A DNA stretch of 8,562 nt from Bizionia sp. (GTDB lineage Bacteria; Bacteroidota; Bacteroidia; Flavobacteriales; Flavobacteriaceae), in NCBI GenBank assembly GCA_018067115.1, contig JAGPVI010000120.1, forward strand, positions 1 to 8,562, read 5' to 3'. Below, piece by piece: positions 1 through 5,949 of this stretch; the stretch's first letter is position 1, and every line of letters starts with the position of its first letter. The translations under genes and the position numbers were made by a program. The notes beneath the pieces are model-generated. The model did no database searches. It had not been told where the DNA came from and worked only from the letters and a program-made list of their open reading frames with translations.

Positions 1-1348
1 CCATTTCGCCATCGTTTGCTACAGCATTATAAAAAGTTAGCATTTGCAACGGGGTCAATCTTAGGTTATAGCCATACGCCATAGATGGGAGTGCATTTCT
101 ACTCCATTTACTATGTCCTGGCTCATAAATCTCTGGCTCTCCTTCTCCGTTAATTGCCACACCTAATTTTGTATTTAACCCCCAATCTTTAAGGTGATTA
201 ATAAATTGCATAGGGTTTTTCGAGTAGGCATCATCTAAAATAGAGGCAATTGCAATATTTGAAGACACCTCGAACGCACGCCCTACCGATATTTTTCCGT
301 ATCCACCATGTCGAGAATCTCGCACACGCTGACCGTAAAAAGATTTCACCCCGTTACCGGTATCAATAACCGTAGAGGTATCGACAACTTTATCTTCTAA
401 AGCAGCCATAAAACTTGCTAATTTAAAAGTAGACCCAGGCTCGTGAGATTCCCAAATAGCATAATTTCGTTTTTCGTAATAGGTGCCCGACGGACTTTTT
501 GCCAAATTAGAAATCGCTCTAATCTCTCCTGTTTTCACTTCCATTACTACCACGCAACCGTGCTCGGCATCATACAATTCTAACTGTTCTAAAAGCGCAT
601 GGTGTGCAATATCCTGTACATTAACATCTATAGTTGTATACACATCGTAACCATCTTTTGGTTCCACTTGGTTATAATCGACTATAGGCTTCCATTGTCC
701 TTTTCCTATATTTTGTTTTAACCTATGGCCATCTATTCCTTTTAAATACATTTCGCCAAAAGCACCATCTATACCGGCACGAGTAATATTCCCTTCTCCG
801 TCCTTACGTTCGTAACCAATAGTTCGCATAGAGATCCCTCCCATTGGATGCTCCCTTTTAGTTGTTTGCTCAACAATTAATCCGCCTTTATAAGCCCCCA
901 GTTTTAACATTGGAAAGTTGCGTAACCTTATATAGTCTGAATACCCTATATCGCGAGCTAACAAATAATACCTGTTTTTATTGGCACGTGCTTTTTTGAT
1001 TTCCTTTTGGTAATAGCTAGAACTTCTACCACTATAAGCAGATAAAGAATCGCTTAACGGTTTTAGATATTTCTGAAACGTTTTCGAGGAAGGCGTAATG
1101 GCATCAATACGAATATCGTACTTAGGAATTGATGTTGCTAGTAAGTTACCTTTTACAGAATACACATTACCTCTGTTTGCAGGAATTATAACATCTTTAA
1201 CGGTACGTTTCTCGGCTAATGCTCGGTATTCGTCACCATCTACAAACTGTATTGTTAGCAATTTAAAAACCACAGCAAGCCCAAAGATGAACATACATCC
1301 AGCTATAAAATACAATCGGTTTAATATGTTCTTTTCGTTTACTGCCAC
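1..1348 (-). CDS. ftsI: Septal peptidoglycan transpeptidase FtsI/PBP (class B), 3' end outside window
   Basis: Class B penicillin-binding protein that cross-links septal peptidoglycan on the periplasmic side of the inner membrane, working with FtsW and the FtsQLB group. About 449 codons are readable with no internal stop. A short cytoplasmic N-terminus leads to one membrane anchor (about residues 12-34). The PBP-dimer domain follows with an NRG..Y..xGNLLA motif near residues 58-71. In the transpeptidase domain the nucleophile motif STFK is at residues 306-309 and the SSN motif at 362-364. The third motif, KTG, would lie beyond position 1, so the gene is cut by the window edge rather than broken. 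GTG at 1346-1348 is chosen as start because an in-frame TAA lies only three codons upstream and the first ATG would remove half of the anchor. It begins 9 bases after the ftsL-like stop, so the two are probably cotranscribed. The dcw position favours FtsI over another class B PBP. Confidence 0.95.
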   Translation of the reverse strand, partial: MAVNEKNILNRLYFIAGCMFIFGLAVVFKLLTIQFVDGDEYRALAEKRTVKDVIIPANRGNVYSVKGNLLATSIPKYDIRIDAITPSSKTFQKYLKPLSDSLSAYSGRSSSYYQKEIKKARANKNRYYLLARDIGYSDYIRLRNFPMLKLGAYKGGLIVEQTTKREHPMGGISMRTIGYERKDGEGNITRAGIDGAFGEMYLKGIDGHRLKQNIGKGQWKPIVDYNQVEPKDGYDVYTTIDVNVQDIAHHALLEQLELYDAEHGCVVVMEVKTGEIRAISNLAKSPSGTYYEKRNYAIWESHEPGSTFKLASFMAALEDKVVDTSTVIDTGNGVKSFYGQRVRDSRHGGYGKISVGRAFEVSSNIAIASILDDAYSKNPMQFINHLKDWGLNTKLGVAINGEGEPEIYEPGHSKWSRNALPSMAYGYNLRLTPLQMLTFYNAVANDGEM

Positions 1349-1357
1349 GACTGAACT

Positions 1358-1675
1358 TTAAATTTGTGGTTTTACTTTTATTTTTTGAGGCGGTACCTCG
1401 GAGGTTTTTAACCCTTTTTCTCTCATTTTAATCTCTATGGAGGATTCTTTTTTCAATTCCATTAAACGCCCTCTTCCATCTATAAATATTGATCGCAACT
1501 CTTTTGCTTCATTTTTCAACCCTGCAATTTTGTATACTTTTTTATCTGCACTGTGCGAACTCGCAATCATTACTATGGCCAATATTAGAATAAACAGAAT
1601 CATTTTCCAGTTTTTTAAAGAATCGTTACTTACAAGAAATTGTCCTCTTAATAAACCACGTAAACCTTCTCCCAT
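1358..1675 (-). CDS. ftsL: FtsL-like cell division membrane protein (Bacteroidetes type)
   Basis: Small bitopic protein of 105 residues between rsmH and ftsI, the position of ftsL in dcw clusters. A basic cytoplasmic N-terminus of about 22 residues is followed by one hydrophobic segment (about 23-40). A charged, probably alpha-helical periplasmic region (about 43-90) is rich in K, E and R with spaced leucines and isoleucines, suiting a short coiled coil. The tail is proline- and lysine-rich. FtsL proteins pair with FtsB and FtsQ and help activate FtsWI; they diverge strongly in sequence, so the call rests on topology, size and position more than on residue identity. The start is ATG at 1673-1675, 50 bp after the rsmH stop, behind an A/T-rich leader with no obvious Shine-Dalgarno sequence. 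The stop is nearly contiguous with, and in frame with, the ftsI start. Confidence 0.85.
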   Translation of the reverse strand: MGEGLRGLLRGQFLVSNDSLKNWKMILFILILAIVMIASSHSADKKVYKIAGLKNEAKELRSIFIDGRGRLMELKKESSIEIKMREKGLKTSEVPPQKIKVKPQI

Positions 1676-1725
1676 TTCAATTAATATGTTTTAATTAACA
1701 CAACCTATAACAGCCCAATTAGGCA

Positions 1726-2637
1726 TTAAGATTTTATTTTTTGTGCAATTCTAAGCTTTGCGCTTCTCGCCCTATTATTAATTTTTATCTCTTCTTTTGA
1801 TGGCACAATTAAACCGCCTACTTTTTTTAGAGGCACTTCGTAATTTCCAAACATATCGCGTTCTGGTTCACCTTCGAACATCCCGTTTCTTATAAATCGT
1901 TTAACCAACCTATCTTCTAATGAGTGGTAAGAAATAAAACTTAAGCGTCCGTTAGGCTTTAGTATTTCTGGTGTTTGCAATAAGAACTCTTTTAAGGCTT
2001 CAATCTCTTGATTCACCTCTATTCTAATCGCTTGATATATTTGCGCTAACACTTTGTTCTCGTGTCTTGGTGGTAAAAACTTCTTTAACACCTCTTTTAA
2101 CTGCTCGCTAGTTTTAATAGGTTGTAGCTCTCTGTTCTCCACAATTAAACTTGCCATTGCTGGAGCCGCACGCAATTCTCCATATTGCGCTAACACTCTA
2201 CGCAAATCTTCTTCTTCATAATCATTAACGACATGATAAGCCGATAATTCGCTTTTCTGGTTCATTCGCATATCTAAATCTGCTTCAAAACGCGTTGAAA
2301 AACCACGCTCTGCAACATCAAACTGATGTGAAGACACTCCGAAATCTGCTAAAACGCCATCCACTTCTTTCGCTCCATAAAATCTTAAAAAACGTTTAAC
2401 GAATCTAAAATTCTCATGAATCAGCGTAAACCTAGGGTCGTCTATTTTATTCTCTAAAGCATCGGCATCTTGATCGAATGCAAACAATTTTCCATTAGGC
2501 CCTAAGCGACTTAATATTTCCTTACTGTGGCCACCACCACCAAAAGTGACATCGACATAAACACCATCTTCTTTAATGTTTAAGCCGTCTACCGTTTCTT
2601 TTAATAATACCGGATTATGATATTCCATCTGTGTCAT
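1726..2637 (-). CDS. rsmH: 16S rRNA (cytosine(1402)-N(4))-methyltransferase RsmH (MraW)
   Basis: SAM-dependent methyltransferase that N4-methylates C1402 in the 16S rRNA decoding centre. At 303 residues it is the usual family length. The N-terminus carries HNPVLLKE (7-14), then the SAM-binding motif VDVTFGGGGHS (28-38) and the acidic FDQD (54-57). LADFGVSS is at 97-104, followed by a helical insert. QAIRIEVN (202-209), FISYHSLEDR (234-243) and the C-terminal NNRARSAKLR (287-296) are all RsmH hallmarks. The ATG at 2635-2637 lies inside the end of mraZ, giving a 23-bp overlap that suggests translational coupling. A second ATG three codons later (2626-2628) also overlaps mraZ and could be the real start. 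It is the second gene of the cluster and probably shares the mraZ promoter. Confidence 0.97.
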   Translation of the reverse strand: MTQMEYHNPVLLKETVDGLNIKEDGVYVDVTFGGGGHSKEILSRLGPNGKLFAFDQDADALENKIDDPRFTLIHENFRFVKRFLRFYGAKEVDGVLADFGVSSHQFDVAERGFSTRFEADLDMRMNQKSELSAYHVVNDYEEEDLRRVLAQYGELRAAPAMASLIVENRELQPIKTSEQLKEVLKKFLPPRHENKVLAQIYQAIRIEVNQEIEALKEFLLQTPEILKPNGRLSFISYHSLEDRLVKRFIRNGMFEGEPERDMFGNYEVPLKKVGGLIVPSKEEIKINNRARSAKLRIAQKIKS

Positions 2638-3085
2638 CGTCTTGTCCCATAACCTCTTCAGCTAAATCTCCAAAATTTAAAGCTGCATCGTCTATGGCTT
2701 GTTCATATTTATCTTTATCCCATATTTCAACAATATTAATTGATGAAGAGACTACAATATTCTTCGAAATTTCTGCGAAGCCAATAAGATCTTTCGGAAT
2801 TAATAATCTTCCGTTAGCATCTACTTCTACAATTTTCACTCCCGCAGTAAAACGTCGAATAAAATCATTGTTCTTTTTTACAAATCTATTTAAGCCATTC
2901 ATTTTTTGCATTAAGACTTCCCACTCTGCCATTGGATACAATTCTAAACACGGCTGAAAAACGGCACGTTTTAACACAAACCCATTTTGTAACACCGGAG
3001 ACAACTGCTTTTTAAGCGCAGCCGGAAGCATAACACGTCCTTTTGTGTCTGCTTTACATTCGTATGTTCCTATTAATGAGTTCAA
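2615..3085 (-). CDS. mraZ: Transcriptional regulator / division protein MraZ, TTG start
   Basis: First gene of the dcw cluster. MraZ is a DNA-binding protein with two SpoVT/AbrB-like domains that forms a ring-shaped oligomer and represses its own operon in E. coli. The two half-motifs are visible: DTKGRVMLP at residues 13-21 and VDANGRLLIP at 88-97. The length of 156 is normal, and the C-terminus is acidic (QDDDTD, 148-153). The start is TTG at 3083-3085. An in-frame TAA lies eight codons upstream, no ATG or GTG lies between, and the first in-frame ATG is residue 19, inside the first DNA-binding motif. TTG therefore gives the only sensible N-terminus (MNSLIGTYEC) apart from an unlikely ATT. 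The stop overlaps rsmH by 23 bp. Three 10-bp-phased repeats upstream are the likely autoregulatory target. Confidence 0.95.
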   Translation of the reverse strand: MNSLIGTYECKADTKGRVMLPAALKKQLSPVLQNGFVLKRAVFQPCLELYPMAEWEVLMQKMNGLNRFVKKNNDFIRRFTAGVKIVEVDANGRLLIPKDLIGFAEISKNIVVSSSINIVEIWDKDKYEQAIDDAALNFGDLAEEVMGQDDDTDGIS

Positions 3086-3117
3086 AGCGTTTTGAAAAAT
3101 GAAATTGGTTTAAGATT

Positions 3118-3125
3118 CAAATATA
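3118..3125 (-). promoter_or_regulatory. Putative -7 promoter element of mraZ/dcw cluster
   Basis: The minus strand reads TATATTTG, an exact match to the Bacteroidetes primary sigma factor -7 consensus TAnnTTTG. It would place the transcription start about 26-30 bases before the TTG start of mraZ. No clear TTTG -33 element is found 17-23 bp upstream; that interval is occupied by the MraZ-type repeats, which fits a repressible promoter. Inferred from pattern only. Confidence 0.5.
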
Positions 3126-3135
3126 TTGAAAAATA

Positions 3136-3164
3136 TACCACTTTTTACCACAATATACCACTTT
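3136..3164 (-). promoter_or_regulatory. Putative MraZ box: three GTGGTA direct repeats at 10-bp spacing
   Basis: The minus strand carries GTGGTA three times, at 3156-3161, 3146-3151 and 3136-3141, each exactly 10 bp (one helical turn) apart. The units extend to AAAGTGGTAT, ATTGTGGTAA and AAAGTGGTAT. Known MraZ operators are short direct repeats upstream of mraZ: TGGGN with 5-nt spacers in E. coli, and AAAGTG[T/G]-type repeats in mycoplasmas. The number, phasing, orientation and position just upstream of the mraZ -7 element all match. Binding would cover the -33 region and explain autorepression. The core TGGTA differs from the E. coli TGGGN at one position. Confidence 0.8.
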
Positions 3165-3273
3165 GTTAATAAGTAATTGATGAAAACAAGGTTAAAACAC
3201 CGTAATAGAGAGGCACATACGGTTCAGCAACTGTAATTCAAGTCTTTAAAAATGGCAAAAACCCGACTTAAAG

Positions 3274-3313
3274 TTTTGTTAACATCTGTTTTTAAAACCT
3301 TTACTTAACAAAA
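3274..3313. repeat. Intergenic inverted repeat TTTTGTTAA / TTAACAAAA
   Basis: Perfect 9-bp arms at 3274-3282 and 3305-3313 are separated by 22 bases. A competing 8-bp pair, CTGTTTTT (3286-3293) and AAAAACAG (3310-3317), overlaps it. The sequence is AT-rich, so chance is possible. It lies 65-105 bp upstream of the hydrolase start and could be an operator or a weak hairpin. Confidence 0.35.
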
Positions 3314-3346
3314 ACAGTATTATGTTATTTTTTTGATTGAAATAAC

Positions 3347-3354
3347 TATATTTG
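3347..3354 (+). promoter_or_regulatory. Putative -7 promoter element of hydrolase-engB unit
   Basis: TATATTTG matches the Bacteroidetes TAnnTTTG consensus exactly and is the same octamer as the mraZ -7 element on the other strand. It lies 24 bp before the ATG at 3379. No good TTTG sits at the normal -33 distance; the nearest, at 3332-3335, is only 11 bp upstream. Pattern-based and tentative. Confidence 0.4.
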
Positions 3355-3378
3355 CTTTAACAGATTTGACTACACTTA

Positions 3379-4143
3379 ATGACTCATACTATAAAAAAAG
3401 AAGGAAAATACAATTATATCGAGGCAGGCGAAGGCACGCCAATAATTGTGCTACATGGGCTTATGGGAGGCTTAAGTAACTTTACAGGAGTACTGAATCA
3501 CTTTAGTAAAAAAGGATATCAAGTAATTATTCCTGAGCTACCTATATACAGTAGAACACTTTTAAAAACCAACGTGAAATCGTTTGCAAAGTTTGTAAAC
3601 GAATTCATAGAATACAAAGGTTTTGATGAGGTTATTCTATTAGGAAACTCTTTAGGTGGGCACATAGGCTTGTACCACACTAAATTACACCCAGAACTTG
3701 TAAAAGCATTAATTATTACAGGGAGTTCTGGACTATACGAAAGCGCAATGGGCGGTGGTTATACCAAACGTAGCGATTACGAAGTGATGAAGAAAAAAGC
3801 ACAAGAAGTGTTTTACGATCCTGCAGTTGCCACCAAAGAAATTGTCGATGAGGTTTACGAAACAGTAAACGACCGTAATAAATTAATTAAAACATTAGCC
3901 ATTGCCAAAAGTGCAATTAGACATAATATGGCTAAAGATTTACCTAAAATGACAACACCTACGTGTATTATTTGGGGGAAAAATGACACCGTAACACCGC
4001 CAAATGTTGGGATTGAATTTAATGAACTACTTCCAGATTCAGAATTATTTTGGATTGACAAATGTGGTCACGCCGCTATGATGGAACACCCTGATGAATT
4101 CAATAATATTCTTGATGCTTGGCTAGAAAAAAGAGGGTTTTAA
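3379..4143 (+). CDS. Alpha/beta-fold hydrolase, substrate unknown
   Basis: Predicted soluble serine hydrolase of the alpha/beta-fold superfamily, 254 residues, with no signal peptide. The oxyanion-hole motif HG is at residues 26-27 (LHGLMGG). The nucleophile elbow GNSLGG places Ser91 as catalytic. Asp203 (GKNDTVTPP) and His231 (CGHAAMMEHP) complete the triad. Residues of about 118-190 form a helical cap of the kind seen in MhpC-like C-C hydrolases and esterases. The cap sets substrate range, so the substrate cannot be read from sequence. It lies divergent from mraZ and 85 bp upstream of engB on the same strand, a gene order I recall from Flavobacteriaceae, though no functional tie to division or ribosome assembly is established. 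The ATG at 3379 gives a normal N-terminus just ahead of the first beta strand. Confidence 0.9.
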   Translation: MTHTIKKEGKYNYIEAGEGTPIIVLHGLMGGLSNFTGVLNHFSKKGYQVIIPELPIYSRTLLKTNVKSFAKFVNEFIEYKGFDEVILLGNSLGGHIGLYHTKLHPELVKALIITGSSGLYESAMGGGYTKRSDYEVMKKKAQEVFYDPAVATKEIVDEVYETVNDRNKLIKTLAIAKSAIRHNMAKDLPKMTTPTCIIWGKNDTVTPPNVGIEFNELLPDSELFWIDKCGHAAMMEHPDEFNNILDAWLEKRGF

Positions 4144-4228
4144 CACCTCTTAATCTAAAATTATACTTTAACCTGAATACTACTGTAAGTCTTTTTATAT
4201 CTTAAGATTTCTACAAAAATTAAACACA

Positions 4229-4840
4229 ATGAAAATTAAATCTGCCGAATTTGTAATGAGTAATTCTGATGTGGAGAAATGCCCTAAGAATTTAATGCCC
4301 GAATATGCATTTATAGGTAGAAGTAATGTTGGGAAATCGTCCTTAATAAATATGTTAACGAATAGAAAAAGTTTAGCTAAAACTTCGGGAAGACCAGGAA
4401 AAACACAATTAATTAATCATTTTTTAATTAATAAAGAGTGGTATTTGGTAGATTTACCTGGTTATGGTTATGCCAAGGTATCGAAAACTACTAAAAAGGT
4501 ATTTCAGAAATTTATAACGCAGTACTTTAAATTTCGTGAGCAGTTAGTCTGTGCTTTTGTTTTAGTCGACATTAGACATGAGCCACAGCCTATTGATTTG
4601 GAGTTTATGCAATACCTAGGAGAAAATGCTATTCCGTTTTGTATAGTGTTTACAAAAGCCGACAAACTTAAACCTCATTCTACAGACAAACACGTAGAAG
4701 CCTACAGAAAAGTAATGCTAGAAACGTGGGAGGCTATGCCACAACACTTTGTAACCTCATCTTCTAAAGATATAGGAAAAGAAGACGTTTTAGAATACAT
4801 CGATAGCCTAAACGAAAATATGATGGATACGCCAAAATAG
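4229..4840 (+). CDS. engB: Ribosome biogenesis GTPase EngB (YihA/YsxC)
   Basis: Small GTPase of the TrmE-Era-EngA-EngB-Septin group, needed for late 50S subunit assembly and essential in several bacteria. All G motifs are visible in 203 residues: G1 GRSNVGKSS (30-38), the G2 region SGRPGKTQ (53-60), G3 DLPGYG (75-80), G4 TKAD (142-145) and G5 SSSK (177-180). The length is typical and there are no extra domains. It lies downstream of the hydrolase with an 85-bp gap, so it could be cotranscribed or have its own promoter; I see no clean TAnnTTTG element in the gap, only a 10-bp palindrome ATCTTAAGAT at 4199-4208. It converges on the ABC permease gene, with 13 bp between the two stops. The start ATG follows an A-rich leader. 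Confidence 0.97.
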   Translation: MKIKSAEFVMSNSDVEKCPKNLMPEYAFIGRSNVGKSSLINMLTNRKSLAKTSGRPGKTQLINHFLINKEWYLVDLPGYGYAKVSKTTKKVFQKFITQYFKFREQLVCAFVLVDIRHEPQPIDLEFMQYLGENAIPFCIVFTKADKLKPHSTDKHVEAYRKVMLETWEAMPQHFVTSSSKDIGKEDVLEYIDSLNENMMDTPK

Positions 4841-4855
4841 TAAAATAATCTATTT
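4835..4855. terminator. Weak AT-rich hairpin between convergent engB and permease genes
   Basis: AAATAG (4835-4840) and CTATTT (4850-4855) can pair around a 9-base loop, covering the engB stop codon and the end of the permease stop. The stem has one G-C pair, so its stability is poor. A bidirectional terminator is plausible from position but not shown. Confidence 0.25.
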
Positions 4856-5942
4856 AGCTTTTCACATCTAAAGCATCACGCAACGCATTACCTATTAACA
4901 TAAAAGCCATTACCAAAAACATAATACACAGTCCTGGTATAATCGCTAAATATGGTTTACCGAGAATTATGTAGTTATAGTGATCTTTAATCATAGCACC
5001 CCAACTTGCCATTGGTGGTTGCGCACCAATACCTAAAAAGCTCAAGCCGCTTTCTACCAAAATTGCAGCAGCAAAATTCGCTGCGCAAATAACAATTACT
5101 GGCGCCATTATATTAGGCAGAATATGTTTAGTTATTATTCTATAATTACTAAACCCTAGCGCCTTTGCCGCAGTAACATATTGGTTTTCCTTTACACTTA
5201 TTATCTGACCACGCACTACACGAGCCACTTCTACCCACATCGTTAAGCCAACCGCTATAAACACTTGCCAAAACCCTTTTCCTAAAGCTAAGGTAATCGC
5301 AATTACCAATAACAATGTAGGTATAGACCAAGTCACGTTAATAATCCACATGATAAAGGCGTCTATCTTACCGCCAAAATACCCTGCAACACTCCCCATA
5401 AACACGCCTATAACCAAGGAAATAAAAACGGCGACAAAACCTATAAAGAATGAAATTCTCGCTCCCACTAAAACGCGACTTAATAAATCGCGACCATACT
5501 TATCCGTCCCCAATAAAAAGGACTGCTCACGTATTACATAATGAGGAGACGCCGCCGATTCAATTGGAAGTACTTTTTCAAGCCCTACAAGTCCATCGGA
5601 AGCATACTCGGTATACGACAGGGCATTTTCTGAAATAGAATAGTCTGAAATAGGAACCTCTGTTGTTGTATTCTTCTCTCCGAAAAACAAAGCATCCAAG
5701 AAACCTTGATCCTGTTTTATTTGCGATGGCAACACCAACATTGTTACGGTAAAGCCAGGAGATTGAGATGCAATAGACACATGCATTTGATTTGCATTTT
5801 TAGAGTTATCTGGTGCAATTGCGTAGGCAAATACAGAGAGTATACCCACGCCAACAATAAACAACAAACTTAAAACGCCCCAAAAGTTCTTTTTAAACTT
5901 TTGGAGCGCTAATTGACTCAATGAGTTAGATGGTATACTCAT
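4854..5942 (-). CDS. ABC transporter permease, OppC/DppC-like (peptide/nickel family)
   Basis: Inner-membrane permease of the binding-protein-dependent peptide transporter family, 362 residues. A first membrane segment (about 20-43) is followed by a long non-membrane stretch (about 44-144). The family motif GTDKYGRD (145-152) comes next, then five more hydrophobic segments near 160-186, 195-219, 226-248, 279-303 and 332-352. The EAA loop that contacts the ATPase is intact (AAKALGF...HILPN, 258-277). The C-terminus GNALRDALDVK is typical of OppC. E. coli OppC is about 300 residues; the extra length lies in the first extracytoplasmic loop. The gene starts 7 bp after the prc stop and is probably cotranscribed with it. 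No ATPase, OppB partner or binding protein is in the window, so the substrate is open; partners may be encoded elsewhere. Confidence 0.9.
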   Translation of the reverse strand: MSIPSNSLSQLALQKFKKNFWGVLSLLFIVGVGILSVFAYAIAPDNSKNANQMHVSIASQSPGFTVTMLVLPSQIKQDQGFLDALFFGEKNTTTEVPISDYSISENALSYTEYASDGLVGLEKVLPIESAASPHYVIREQSFLLGTDKYGRDLLSRVLVGARISFFIGFVAVFISLVIGVFMGSVAGYFGGKIDAFIMWIINVTWSIPTLLLVIAITLALGKGFWQVFIAVGLTMWVEVARVVRGQIISVKENQYVTAAKALGFSNYRIITKHILPNIMAPVIVICAANFAAAILVESGLSFLGIGAQPPMASWGAMIKDHYNYIILGKPYLAIIPGLCIMFLVMAFMLIGNALRDALDVKS

Positions 5943-5949
5943 TTATAAA

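Larger units (their letters stand above)
3086..3378. other. Divergent intergenic region between mraZ and the hydrolase gene
   Basis: These 293 bp hold no credible gene. They contain the MraZ-type repeats and a TATATTTG element for mraZ on the minus strand, and an identical TATATTTG element for the hydrolase on the plus strand. A perfect 9-bp inverted repeat lies at 3274-3282 and 3305-3313. The stretch from about 3165 to 3270 shows nothing I can assign. Confidence 0.7.

Noticed and set aside
1098..1694. Plus-strand open frames opposite ftsI and the ftsL-like gene (for example 1098-1361 and 1437-1694)
   Set aside because: They lie wholly opposite genes with clear family motifs or topology, and their translations show no domain or sensible composition.
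2631..2957. Plus-strand open frame of 108 codons opposite mraZ
   Set aside because: It is antisense to a well-supported MraZ, is low in complexity (Ser/Phe/Lys rich) and has no homologous motif.
3240..3273. Possible hairpins AAGTC/GACTT and CTTTAA/TTAAAG in the mraZ-hydrolase region, considered as a riboswitch or small RNA
   Set aside because: Arms are 5-6 bp, mutually offset, with no conserved riboswitch core or promoter-terminator pair.
4131..4151. Hairpin AAGAGG/CCTCTT around the hydrolase stop codon as a terminator
   Set aside because: The stem is 6 bp with a 9-base loop and no T-tract follows, so terminator function cannot be supported; engB may well be cotranscribed.
4199..4208. 10-bp palindrome ATCTTAAGAT upstream of engB
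   Set aside because: Too short and AT-rich to separate from chance; no matching second copy seen in the window.
5149..5638. Short open frames overlapping the ABC permease gene on both strands
   Set aside because: The permease frame is continuous with an intact EAA loop and membrane segments; the others are shadows.
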